Positions 47,959 to 55,538 of a stretch of 55,538 bases of DNA are shown one piece after another. A program made the position numbers and the translations under genes. The stretch lies in NCBI RefSeq assembly GCF_000614185.1, contig NZ_BAKM01000034.1:1-55538 (forward strand), written 5' to 3'. Below the pieces are notes generated by a model. The model was given only the letters and a program-made list of their open reading frames with translations. It was not told the origin of the DNA and did no database searches. The stretch comes from Phocaeicola sartorii JCM 17136 = DSM 21941. Its GTDB lineage: Bacteria > Bacteroidota > Bacteroidia > Bacteroidales > Bacteroidaceae. Each line of letters begins with the position of its first letter. The first letter of the stretch is position 1.

Positions 47959-49305
47959 ATGGATATTTTTAATGTAATTATTCTGATACTTTTTGCTGAG
48001 GTCATATTTTTCCCTATCAACAAAGGGTATTCTTTGGCTGCTGTAATAGTTATACTACTTTTAGTACCAGGTATTTTGAAGTTTAATATAGGTGTGAATT
48101 TAAATGTGTTCAATTTAAGCATATTCATCTTTTGTGCTCTTTTATTTTTTTATAGCAGGCATCAACAAGTACAATTCCGAGGAATTTTCCAGATAATAAA
48201 AGGGTATTGGGGCTATGTTGTTGTCTGTGCATTTTTAGCATCATTTGGTGAAATTTCTATTGGAGAGTATCTGAAGAACATGCTATTGTTTTCTGTAGAA
48301 TATACGATGTTTGCCTATGCTATGTGTTATATAAGCTTGGATGATAAGGCAATTAAGATCATAGATATATCATTAATAGTCTGTGCTTTTATAATTATTG
48401 CTTATGGGCTATTTAATTATTTCACATTTTTCAATCCATATATTGCTTATATCAGTTTGTTAACGGATAATTTTGATATGGCAAATGTTTTTCAAGAAGA
48501 AAGCCGTGGTTTAATTGCAGGGCGAATATCCAGCACTTTTATTCACCCGTTACAGTTGGGACAAGCTTCATTATTACTTTTTTGTTATGCACTACATCAA
48601 TTTGAGCATCGTTCTCGGTTATTTATATATTGGCCGTTGGTTGTTGGCTTGATGTTGATGTGCGTGTTTTGTGGATCACGTTCTGCATTAGTGCCAATGT
48701 TGCTAGCTATTGCAATATATGTAGTGTATTGTAAAAGAACTTCTTATATCGTGTTATCTGTTTTAGTAGGCATTGTTTTGGCGCTTTTTTGTTATCCGAT
48801 GCTTTCAAAAGAAACTAAGGATACAGTGGAAGGTTTTGTGTTGTTTTGGAATGATAAAGCGGCTGCTAAGGCTGAAATGCATGGTAGTTCTCTAGGTGGA
48901 CGTACAGAACAGCTGACCTATGCATTCCAAGTGATTGATAACAGGCTGTTAATGGGATATGGTGAAGGGCACGTACGCAATTATGGAGAGACTCATTCAG
49001 GTATGTTGGGTTATGAAAGTGTAGTTTTAGAGGAACTTGTAGATGGTGGAATTTTGGGTACTGTGTTCTTCTTTATTTTCTATATCGGTTTATACAAGGG
49101 ACTGTTGAGAAAGTGTATAAATAAAGAAGAGAAGGGACGCGCTCATACCTTGTGCGTTCCATTTCTTTTTAGCATTTGTTTGACAGGGATATCTTATTCA
49201 TTTTTTACCTTGTATATGATATTTTATTTTCTTACTTTATATAATATAATCAATGGCAGAGAACAGCGATTTTACATTGAAAGTAACAGCACTTATCATT
49301 CTTAA
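47959..49305 (+). CDS. wzy: O-antigen polymerase/ligase-like membrane protein (Wzy)
   Basis: 448 residues with about 10-12 hydrophobic helices and a large periplasmic loop near 285-345 containing GGRTEQLTYAFQVI and MGYGEGH, typical of the Wzy/WaaL O-antigen ligase superfamily. It would polymerise repeat units flipped by Wzx. Strongly AT-rich. It overlaps the next gene by 53 bases. Confidence 0.83.
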   Translation: MDIFNVIILILFAEVIFFPINKGYSLAAVIVILLLVPGILKFNIGVNLNVFNLSIFIFCALLFFYSRHQQVQFRGIFQIIKGYWGYVVVCAFLASFGEISIGEYLKNMLLFSVEYTMFAYAMCYISLDDKAIKIIDISLIVCAFIIIAYGLFNYFTFFNPYIAYISLLTDNFDMANVFQEESRGLIAGRISSTFIHPLQLGQASLLLFCYALHQFEHRSRLFIYWPLVVGLMLMCVFCGSRSALVPMLLAIAIYVVYCKRTSYIVLSVLVGIVLALFCYPMLSKETKDTVEGFVLFWNDKAAAKAEMHGSSLGGRTEQLTYAFQVIDNRLLMGYGEGHVRNYGETHSGMLGYESVVLEELVDGGILGTVFFFIFYIGLYKGLLRKCINKEEKGRAHTLCVPFLFSICLTGISYSFFTLYMIFYFLTLYNIINGREQRFYIESNSTYHS

Positions 49306-50254
49306 TTACAATAATTATAAGGATACTCTCAACTGTATTAGGAGTGTTGAACATTATAATACTGCTCCTGTTAAATTGGTCGTGGTAGATAATGGGTCTA
49401 CACATCGTGATGAGGTCATGAATTTGAAACAATATGTAGAGAGGAGGTATGCAGGGCGTAATTTGCGACTCAATGACGAAGAGTTGTCAGTAAAAGTTAG
49501 TTCTTCATCGGTAACCTTGCCTTATATTACATTTATTGAAAGTTCATCTAATGATGGATATGCACGTGGTAACAATAAAGCCTTGCATCTTTTGGAGAAG
49601 GATGCGGATGTACAGTATGTGATGATTCTTAATAATGATGTACTTTTCATACAGGATATAATTCCTGCGTTGGTAGCTTTTGTGGAGAACCATGAGGATG
49701 CCGCATTGGTCAGTCCCCTTTTATATAAGAAGGACATGGAGGAGATTGATGTCAATTGCGCGCGATTTGACACTTCCTATAAAGCAGAATTGGTAGAAAA
49801 CTTTTTTCATTATTGTTATAAGGCTATAGGGACTGATAATCCTTTTGTGGAAAAACGTTATATTATTAAGAAAGGGACACTTCTTACTAAAGTGATTCCT
49901 ATTGAACTACCTTCTGGTTCGTGCATGTTTATACGTAAACAATTATTTGCTGACTTGCGTTTTTTCGACCCCTACACTTTTTTGTACTTTGAAGAGAATA
50001 TACTTTGGCAAAAAGTAAAATCCATAGGCAAGCGGAATTATCTTCTTACAGATTTAAAATGTATTCACTTGGGGGCATCTACTACTTCTTTTTCACCAAG
50101 TTTGTTCATTCTGGATCATAATTATAGAAGTGCCCGTTATTATATGAAGAATTATATGGGGGTGTCTAAACCTGCTTATTGGCTTTATTGCTTTTCGGTT
50201 GTAGTGTCAAAGTTTTTGCTTCGATTGCAAAAAGCGATTATGCATAAAAAATAA
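49253..50254 (+). CDS. GT2 family glycosyltransferase
   Basis: 333-residue GT-A enzyme of the rhamnosyltransferase-like GT2 group: LIILNYNNYKDTLNCI, VVVDNGST, SSNDGYARGNNKAL and MILNNDV provide the nucleotide and metal sites. It adds one sugar to the repeat unit on the cytoplasmic side. Its ATG lies inside the wzy 3' end (53-base overlap). Confidence 0.88.
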   Translation: MAENSDFTLKVTALIILNYNNYKDTLNCIRSVEHYNTAPVKLVVVDNGSTHRDEVMNLKQYVERRYAGRNLRLNDEELSVKVSSSSVTLPYITFIESSSNDGYARGNNKALHLLEKDADVQYVMILNNDVLFIQDIIPALVAFVENHEDAALVSPLLYKKDMEEIDVNCARFDTSYKAELVENFFHYCYKAIGTDNPFVEKRYIIKKGTLLTKVIPIELPSGSCMFIRKQLFADLRFFDPYTFLYFEENILWQKVKSIGKRNYLLTDLKCIHLGASTTSFSPSLFILDHNYRSARYYMKNYMGVSKPAYWLYCFSVVVSKFLLRLQKAIMHKK

Positions 50255-50271
50255 TATTTATTTTCTAAAAA

Positions 50272-51386
50272 ATGAAAGTAACCCATATCTTCTGGAGCCT
50301 CGGCTTCGGTGGCATCGAGACCATGCTTGTCAATATTGCCAACGAGCAAGCCAAAGCAGGGGCTGAAGTGAGCATCATTATTATTAATGACTGGCTGGAA
50401 AAGTCGCTTGTAGACACACTCTCATTGCGTGTTAGACTCGTTTGTCTCAACCGCAAGCTGCACTCGCGTTCACTGAGTTTCATATATCAGTTGAACCGTG
50501 TTCTAGACCGGTTATCTCCTGATGTGATTCACCTGCATTGTAGCGAATTAATCCGGTTGCTGTGCAATAAGCAAAGTCGTGTAGCGTGTTCCACGCTACA
50601 CGACTTACCAATAGGATCGGTAAGGCATGGGCGTCTGATGAACCTTGTGCCCTTTGCCCACATGGTACTCGCCAGATCGAGCAATGTGGTGAACATCGAC
50701 GAAGTGCCGCTAGTATTCTCTATCAGCAATGCTGTGCAGCAGGCACTGCATGATAATTATGGTGTGGAGAGCACGGTGGTATGCAACGGTATCGTGACCT
50801 CCCGTTTTGTCTCACGTCCTAAGACCATGCCCGGCAGACAGTTGCGCATCGTCATGGTGAGCCGTCTAGAACACGACAAGAAGGGGCAGGACTTGCTCAT
50901 CCGTGCAGTGGCAGCGTTGCAAGGAACTGTTACGGTGGACTTTATCGGTATCGGCTCCAGCATGGAATATCTAAAACAGCTTACTGCCGAATTGCATGCT
51001 GAAACGTATGTACGTTTTCTGGGCAAGCAGACGCAGGGCTACGTGGCAACGCATCTGGCTGACTACGACCTCTTTGTGCAGCCATCCCGTTGGGAAGGTT
51101 TCGGTCTGACAGTTGCGGAGGCTATGGCGGCAGGCGTACCTGTATTGGTCAGCGAGGGGCAAGGCCCTGCCGAGGTGATACAGGCAACCGCTATGGCTGG
51201 GTTTTTGCCAATGGAGATGCCGACGACTTGCAGCGGCAGATAGTCTTTATCAAGGAACATTATGGCGAAGCGATGACGAAGGCCGATGAAGCGAAGGATT
51301 ATGTGAGGAATACGTATGATGTGAGTGTCACGGCACGGGCCTACTTGCAGAATTATGAGATTCTAAAAAAAATAAAAGTATATTGA
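50272..51386 (+). pseudogene. GT4 family glycosyltransferase, apparent frameshift
   Basis: GT-B enzyme with the N-terminal FGGIETMLVNIANEQ and the donor-site E-x7-E in WEGFGLTVAEAMAAG. The first frame stops at 51241-51243. The normal C-terminus (NRYGWVFANGDADDL onward) continues in another frame to 51384-51386. One extra G at 51183-51184 restores 371 residues. The gene is clearly richer in G and C than the AT-rich genes before it, suggesting separate ancestry. Confidence 0.85.
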
Positions 51387-51452
51387 ATGAATTTCATATA
51401 ATATGTGTTGTATGAATATCCTCAATATGTCATCTATAATGAATATGCACAC

Positions 51453-52418
51453 ATGAATAGAATTAGATACTTTTTTCGCATACACTTAAAAGGAATAACT
51501 CGTATTTACCGGTTGTTTCGTAGAATAATGCGTAATGCTTTCTATGTGAGATTAATGGGAATTGGAAAAGTTAAAAAAATTGACACTTTTTTCTTCGTAA
51601 TAGATCCTCGCTTTAATCATCCCGGGCTTGCTGACCGTATGAAGGCAATAATCGCATGTTATAATGAAGCAAAGAAAAATGGGTTGCATTTCAAGATTGT
51701 ATTCAAGCAACCTTTTGTGCTGGAGGATTATTTACATCCGACAAGCATAGATAATGATTGGGTGGCCGATTTTAGAGATTTGGAATATTCCTTCTTTAAA
51801 ACCCGGTTTGTGAATGAGAAACGAGGGTGGCATTTGTCGGCAACGTCTGGGTGTCAATATCATTGCTATAATTATACGGGCGATATTATTCCTGAGATAT
51901 TTGAGAATACGGGATATAAATGGCATGAACTCTACCATGAGTTGTTTACACCCAACGAGGAAATTGTACGGGCCATCCATGACACGGGGATGCCTCCCCA
52001 AAGCTATTGCGCCATACACCTGCGATTTGTGAATGCTTTGGAAGATTTTGAAGAAGGACATTATAATAGACTCTCAACGGAAAGTGAAAAGCAACTCCTT
52101 ATAGAACGATGTAAAGCTGGTATTCGAAAGATAATTGCCTGCAATCCTCACAAAAAGATGCTGGTGTTTTCAGACAGCAAAATATTTCTACATTCATTAG
52201 ATGATCTGCCTGTGGAAACGCTCAATCCTGATACCATCGGTCATATTTGTTTTAATAATAATCATGAGCAGGTGTTGAAGGCTTTCCTCGATCAATATAT
52301 GATTTCGCTAGCAAGTAAAGTTTATATGATCACTGCACCAGAGATGTATTCTAGTTCTTGTTTTTCTTTGTGTGGCGCTAGAATTGGCGGTGTGGAGTTT
52401 GAACATATGATTGTATAG
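51453..52418 (+). CDS. fucosyltransferase-like glycosyltransferase
   Basis: 321 residues from the ATG at 51453; an in-frame GTG at 51405 would add 16. The stretch YCAIHLRFVNAL (His189, Arg191) resembles the donor-binding H-x-R motif of the GT11/GT23/GT65-type fucosyltransferase superfamily, and the C-terminus ends with an ITAPEMYSSSCFSLCGARIGG segment like the Ser-rich motif of that superfamily. A basic N-terminal helix may bind the membrane. Family assignment is by motif only. Last gene of the locus before a terminator. Confidence 0.65.
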   Translation: MNRIRYFFRIHLKGITRIYRLFRRIMRNAFYVRLMGIGKVKKIDTFFFVIDPRFNHPGLADRMKAIIACYNEAKKNGLHFKIVFKQPFVLEDYLHPTSIDNDWVADFRDLEYSFFKTRFVNEKRGWHLSATSGCQYHCYNYTGDIIPEIFENTGYKWHELYHELFTPNEEIVRAIHDTGMPPQSYCAIHLRFVNALEDFEEGHYNRLSTESEKQLLIERCKAGIRKIIACNPHKKMLVFSDSKIFLHSLDDLPVETLNPDTIGHICFNNNHEQVLKAFLDQYMISLASKVYMITAPEMYSSSCFSLCGARIGGVEFEHMIV

Positions 52419-52455
52419 GGTTTAAATTCTTCTCTGAAAAGAAATAACCCTTTTT
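52417..52455 (+). terminator. terminator at the end of the polysaccharide operon
   Basis: AGGGTT (52417-52422) pairs with AACCCT (52446-52451) and TTCTT with AAGAA inside, followed by TTTTT. Confidence 0.65.
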
Positions 52456-52477
52456 ATTAGGATTTAAACGATGAATC

Positions 52478-53623
52478 ATGGAACAGCAGCAGTTGAAGAG
52501 ATGCCCGATAGGGATACAGACTTTTGAGAAAGTCATAGAGGGGAACTACCTTTATATAGATAAGACGGAATATATTTACCGTATGGCATACGGTGCTTCC
52601 AATTATTATTTCCTGAGCCGTCCCCGCCGGTTCGGTAAATCGTTGCTGGTTTCCACGCTGCATAGCTATTTTTCCGGGAAGAAAGAACTCTTCAAAGGGC
52701 TTGCCATAGAAAAGCTGGAAAACGAATGGACGGAATATCCGGTGCTGCATTTTGACATGAGCCGGGCCAAGCATGTGGACAAGGAGAAACTGAATGAGTA
52801 TCTGGTCTGGCAGTTGCGGGGATATAATGAAAAATATGGCCTGACGAAAAACAATGATGCGGAGGTTAACATCCAGTTGGCGGATCTGATAAAGCGTGCC
52901 TGTGAACAGACGGGCCGCCAGGTGGTAGTCCTCATTGACGAGTATGACGCGCCCTTGCTGGATGTGATGCACGAGGAAGAGAACCTCCCCGCACTTCGTA
53001 ATGTGATGCATAATTTTTACAGTCCGCTGAAGGGGTGTGACCCTTATCTGCGCTTTGTGTTCCTGACCGGCGTCACCAAGTTCGCGCAGCTCAGCATGTC
53101 CGGCACTTTGAACAATATCTCGAATGTCAGTATGTTGAAACCATACGCTGCCATTTGTGGCATTACTCAGGAGGAAATGCTGGAACAGATGGCCGGACAT
53201 ATAGAACACCTGGCCATATCACAGGAGATGAGCAAAGAAGATATCCTGCTGAAATTGAAAGAGAAATATGACGGTTATCATTTCACTTGGCCTTCGCCCG
53301 ATATTTATAACCCGTTCAGCCTGCTGAATGCCTTGGAAAGAAGGAAGATAGACAACTATTGGTTTGGCAGCGGCGCGCCCACCTATCTGATAGAGATGCT
53401 GCGCAAGTTCCACGTCCTTCCCTCTGAAGTGGGGCACAGTATGCAGGCCATGGCTGCCAGTTTTGATGCCCCTACCGAGCGGATGACAACTATTGTGCCT
53501 CTGCTCTATCAGAGCGGCTATATCACGATAAAGGACTATGACAAGCTGACGGAGCTTTATACGCTGGATATCCCGAACCGTGAAATAAGGGTGGGGCTGA
53601 TGCAAAGCCTGTTGCCGAACTAG
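52478..53623 (+). CDS. AAA family ATPase, truncated (nuclease domain deleted)
   Basis: 381 residues of the Bacteroidetes AAA-ATPase/PD-(D/E)XK family (DUF1703 type). The P-loop variant SRPRRFGKS has Lys54, and Walker B is VVVLIDEYDAPLL. Intact members are about 510-530 residues with a C-terminal nuclease domain. Here the frame stops just after DIPNREIRVGLMQSLLPN. The following bases, in another frame, encode ETHNIEKWVVEE and a stop at 53662-53664, the typical end of the family. So the middle of the nuclease domain is missing by an out-of-frame deletion. The product may be inactive. Confidence 0.85.
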   Translation: MEQQQLKRCPIGIQTFEKVIEGNYLYIDKTEYIYRMAYGASNYYFLSRPRRFGKSLLVSTLHSYFSGKKELFKGLAIEKLENEWTEYPVLHFDMSRAKHVDKEKLNEYLVWQLRGYNEKYGLTKNNDAEVNIQLADLIKRACEQTGRQVVVLIDEYDAPLLDVMHEEENLPALRNVMHNFYSPLKGCDPYLRFVFLTGVTKFAQLSMSGTLNNISNVSMLKPYAAICGITQEEMLEQMAGHIEHLAISQEMSKEDILLKLKEKYDGYHFTWPSPDIYNPFSLLNALERRKIDNYWFGSGAPTYLIEMLRKFHVLPSEVGHSMQAMAASFDAPTERMTTIVPLLYQSGYITIKDYDKLTELYTLDIPNREIRVGLMQSLLPN

Positions 53624-53700
53624 CGGAAACCCACAACATTGAAAAGTGGGTGGTGGAGGAATGAAAAGCAAGAATGAAAAACAAGCAAGAAATTAGAACA

Positions 53701-53740
53701 AAAGGCTAAGACGGAACGCTACTTGTCCGCCTTAGCCTTT
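53701..53740. terminator. bidirectional terminator between the AAA ATPase and amidase genes
   Basis: GGCTAAG-CGGA pairs with TCCG-CTTAGCC; AAA and TTT flank it on both strands. It can terminate both converging genes. Confidence 0.8.
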
Positions 53741-53754
53741 CAATAAAAATAAAT

Positions 53755-54267
53755 TTACTTTTCCAAAAATCCGTATTCACTTTCCGTATCAAAACACGGG
53801 CACGCCTTCGGAATGCTTCCCGGCATGTCCCGGTGTCCTCGGATCTTCGCGTCCGGAAAGAGTTTCCTGAGCTTCATCAGCAACAACAGCAGCTGTTCAC
53901 ATTGTTCCTGCGTGCGTGTGTCGGCCGGATGCCCTTCCGCATCCAGACCGCCCTCGTAACAGATACCGATGGAGCAACGGTTCCACGGGCGGCAGTGCGC
54001 GCCCACTTCCTTCAACTTGCGGTGCTGGGTGACGATGCCCGAGCGGCGGATGTAGAAATGATATCCGATGGTGCGGAACTTGCGCCGGCGGTGGCAACGC
54101 AGCAGGTCCTCTACGGTGAAGTCCCGGTTCTCGCGGGTGGCGGAGCAGTGTATGATGATATATTTCACTTTCTGCATATACGGCCCGTCCTCTACGCTTT
54201 TCAGCAGTTCTCGTTCGCTCGCCACTTCCTCATCGGCGGTGAGCAGGGGAAAGGATTCCTCTATCAT
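53755..54267 (-). CDS. N-acetylmuramoyl-L-alanine amidase (PGRP/amidase_2 type)
   Basis: Zinc amidase cutting the bond between MurNAc and the stem peptide. Metal and catalytic residues: His in YIIIHCSATRE, the YHFYIRR strand, His in GHRDMPG, and Cys in ACPCF. It has 170 residues from the ATG at 54267, which overlaps the stop of the upstream small gene (ATGA). An internal ATG at 54177 would start right at the domain (140 residues) and is an alternative. No signal peptide, as usual for this phage-like group. Confidence 0.88.
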   Translation of the reverse strand: MIEESFPLLTADEEVASERELLKSVEDGPYMQKVKYIIIHCSATRENRDFTVEDLLRCHRRRKFRTIGYHFYIRRSGIVTQHRKLKEVGAHCRPWNRCSIGICYEGGLDAEGHPADTRTQEQCEQLLLLLMKLRKLFPDAKIRGHRDMPGSIPKACPCFDTESEYGFLEK

Positions 54268-54383
54268 AGGCCAAGAGGAAAGGTTGTGCAGCTGGTGATT
54301 CCCAGTGCGGTGAGGGCGGCGATTGCCGCCTGAATGATGGCCTGAATAACCTTCTGCCAGGTGATTTTATTATTTTCGCTCAT
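54264..54383 (-). CDS. smalltalk-family small protein
   Basis: 39 residues with the ITWQKVIQAIIQ core, a helix of Ala/Leu/Ile and an end with GITSC, matching the Bacteroides smalltalk family of small proteins next to amidase and HU-like genes. The hydrophobic helix may span the membrane. Its function is unknown. The stop overlaps the amidase start, so they are translationally coupled. Confidence 0.8.
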   Translation of the reverse strand: MSENNKITWQKVIQAIIQAAIAALTALGITSCTTFPLGL

Positions 54384-54425
54384 TATTCTTTAAATTTTAG
54401 TTTTCCATAAGAGTTCGGGAAATTA

Positions 54426-54452
54426 CTGGGACGGACTACATGTCCGTCCCAG
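54426..54452. terminator. strong hairpin after the HU-like gene
   Basis: CTGGGACGGAC and GTCCGTCCCAG form a perfect 11-bp stem with a 5-nt loop right after the HU stop (54458-54460). No strong U run on the minus strand; partial termination or RNA protection. Confidence 0.6.
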
Positions 54453-54457
54453 TCGGG

Positions 54458-54964
54458 TCACACCTGTTCTTCGGTGGGCTGGTCGGCTTCGTTTCCTCCT
54501 CCTTCTCCTCCCGTCAGGTCTACGGTGGTTTCGCCTGCCTTGATGCTCTTCAACAGGATCTTGGCTGCACGGCGCGAGGGGACGAGGTTGAACACGGCAT
54601 TGTCCAGAAGGTTGCGGAAGCGGTCGCCCGGTGACCAGTTCACGTTGAGCTGTTCGATGTGGATGGCGGGGTTGAAGGTCTCCAGGTTTTCCGCCCCTTG
54701 GCTCTGGATGCTGATGCTGAACACGCCCAGGTCGCCCATCTCGATGCGTTTTCCTTCCAGCAGCATTTCACGCATGCAGTCCACGGTCTGCATCAGCACG
54801 GCATAGATGTCTGCGCGGTTGTACTTGGATCCGTGGCTGGCGATGTGCTGGGCAAACTTGTCCAGCGTCAGGATGTTGGTGTACTGTGACTTGGCGTAGG
54901 CCTTTTTTGGCGCATCCTCGTCGATAGGGTTGCCAAGCATGGCAATACTGTAATTGATTGACAT
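54458..54964 (-). CDS. HU-like DNA-binding protein
   Basis: 168-residue member of the Bacteroidetes HU-like family (viral histone-like group). Start is the ATG at 54964 (MSINYSIAML); a longer frame from 55000 lacks support. The HU fold covers about 30-130 with ADIYAVLMQTVDCMREMLLEG and MGDLGVFSI; the tail is acidic and Gly-rich. It probably binds DNA non-specifically. It is located between the smalltalk gene and a tandem-repeat array. Confidence 0.85.
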   Translation of the reverse strand: MSINYSIAMLGNPIDEDAPKKAYAKSQYTNILTLDKFAQHIASHGSKYNRADIYAVLMQTVDCMREMLLEGKRIEMGDLGVFSISIQSQGAENLETFNPAIHIEQLNVNWSPGDRFRNLLDNAVFNLVPSRRAAKILLKSIKAGETTVDLTGGEGGGNEADQPTEEQV

Positions 54965-55059
54965 AATCGGTTTGTTTTTAATGGTTAAACACTCAGTCAC
55001 TGCGCGGCTGTAGCGGACTGTCCGGAATATCCACCGGGCCTGCAGGTCTTGGAGAATGT

Positions 55060-55169
55060 GCTGAACAGACTTGGCTTGTCCGTTGAACAGACTTAACTTG
55101 TCCGTTGAACAGACTTAGCTTGTTCGTTGAACAGGCTTAGCTTGTTCGCTGAACAGGCCTAGTCTGTCC
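55060..55169. repeat. five tandem copies of a 22-bp repeat
   Basis: Units start at 55060, 55082, 55104, 55126 and 55148, each close to GTTGAACAGACTTAGCTTGT plus CC, with a partial sixth copy after 55170. 22 is not a multiple of 3 and no gene covers it. It lies upstream of the HU-like gene on the minus strand, so it could hold binding sites or a leader. Confidence 0.9.
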
Positions 55170-55218
55170 GCTGCATCTCCTTGACGTGTGCAAAGGTATC
55201 ACCCCTCAAAATCGCAGT

Positions 55219-55248
55219 GTCCGTCTATGTCCGTTTATGTCCGTCTAC
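55219..55248. repeat. three tandem copies of a 10-bp repeat
   Basis: GTCCGTCTAT, GTCCGTTTAT, GTCCGTCTAC in a row, just downstream of the DUF4248 gene on the minus strand. Confidence 0.85.
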
Positions 55249-55271
55249 GGAAAAATTTCTTTCGGAATGGG

Positions 55272-55478
55272 TCAGGATGCGGCGGATGGTTCGCCCAGAT
55301 ACTGGCGGATCAGGGTCACCTGCTTCCAGGTGAAGGTTCGGTTCCGGCTTTGGTAGCCGGTTCCGGTGAGGGCTTCGACCAGGGGTTGGCAACGGGCTAT
55401 CCATCGTGTGAGGTGGCGCACGGCGGTGGCGGAAGTGGCATCGGGAAAATATTGCAGGGCGAGTTCTTGTTTGTTCAT
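55272..55478 (-). CDS. DUF4248 domain-containing protein
   Basis: 68 residues with ELALQYFPD, RWIARC and QVTLIRQYLGEP, the pattern of the small DUF4248 family found beside HU-like and amidase genes in Bacteroides. The helix-turn-helix-like spacing suggests nucleic-acid binding, unproven. The ATG at 55478 has a CAAGAG stretch just upstream. Confidence 0.85.
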   Translation of the reverse strand: MNKQELALQYFPDATSATAVRHLTRWIARCQPLVEALTGTGYQSRNRTFTWKQVTLIRQYLGEPSAAS

Positions 55479-55480
55479 GG

Positions 55481-55526
55481 CTCTTGAATTGTTTCTTTTC
55501 TAAGTGACTCTTGAATTGTTTCTTTT
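55481..55526. repeat. 19-bp direct repeat upstream of the DUF4248 gene
   Basis: CTCTTGAATTGTTTCTTTT occurs at 55481-55499 and 55508-55526, 27 bases apart. It lies in the leader or promoter region of the minus-strand gene and continues toward the window edge. Confidence 0.85.
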
Positions 55527-55538
55527 GTAAATGCTTGA

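Noticed and set aside
55060..55169. CRISPR array
   Set aside because: Units are contiguous 22-mers without unique spacers and there are no cas genes.

Overview
The window looks like chromosomal DNA of a gut Bacteroidales, most likely Bacteroides or Phocaeicola. The evidence is the recurrent TAnnTTTG -7 promoter boxes, a V-type ATPase operon with a DUF2764 subunit, a GT3-type glycogen synthase, NspC polyamine synthesis, a UpxY-like antiterminator in front of a surface-polysaccharide locus, and a DUF4248 / HU-like / smalltalk / amidase module. The species call is an inference; no 16S gene is present.

Layout. 1-410: edge of an unidentified minus-strand ORF and the leader of the ATPase operon. 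411-8224: V/A-type ATPase operon (E, DUF2764, A, B, D, I, K); its K subunit carries the residues that bind Na+ in the Enterococcus enzyme. 8386-12749: glycogen synthase and alpha-glucan phosphorylase. 12845-16238: a minus-strand thioredoxin-like lipoprotein, then a PAS sensor kinase. 16291-20787: spermidine/putrescine importer PotABCD with a small basic membrane protein overlapping potD. 20806-21788: prs (minus). 21906-29307: thiamine genes on the minus strand. A TPP riboswitch at about 29203-29288 precedes thiS, thiE, thiG, thiC, a HEAT-like protein, a flavoprotein, thiH and thiF; a ThiE/TenI-like gene with its own promoter follows. 29419-33793: iron superoxide dismutase (minus), a UvrD/PcrA helicase and carboxynorspermidine decarboxylase (plus). 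33886-34588: six tRNA genes (3 Gly-GCC, 2 Leu-CAG, 1 Leu-GAG). 34682-37918: glutamine synthetase (minus) and a GNAT-nitrilase fusion (plus). 37919-38966: a long regulatory interval. 38967-52455: polysaccharide (capsule-type) locus. 52478-55538: an AAA ATPase missing its nuclease domain, then the minus-strand amidase / smalltalk / HU / DUF4248 module with tandem repeats.

Main points. (1) The polysaccharide locus is preceded by a likely invertible promoter: 25-bp near-palindromic inverted repeats (38696-38720 and 38872-38896) flank a segment whose only clear promoter points left, away from the locus. The captured state is therefore OFF. A leader terminator and an antiterminator gene follow. (2) The locus contains an unusual trio: a PP-loop ATPase with a Cys cluster, an SDR and a MenD-like ThDP enzyme, next to a pyruvyl transferase. 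This suggests an unusual sugar modification. (3) Six genes (vatE, sensor kinase, thiS/thiE, thiC, sod, a GT4 glycosyltransferase) each show a defect that one extra base would repair exactly. All are single-base losses at short identical-base runs, several in core genes, so they are more likely consensus errors than biology; the apparent ThiS-ThiE fusion is one of them. (4) An AAA ATPase has lost its C-terminal nuclease domain by a real out-of-frame internal deletion.
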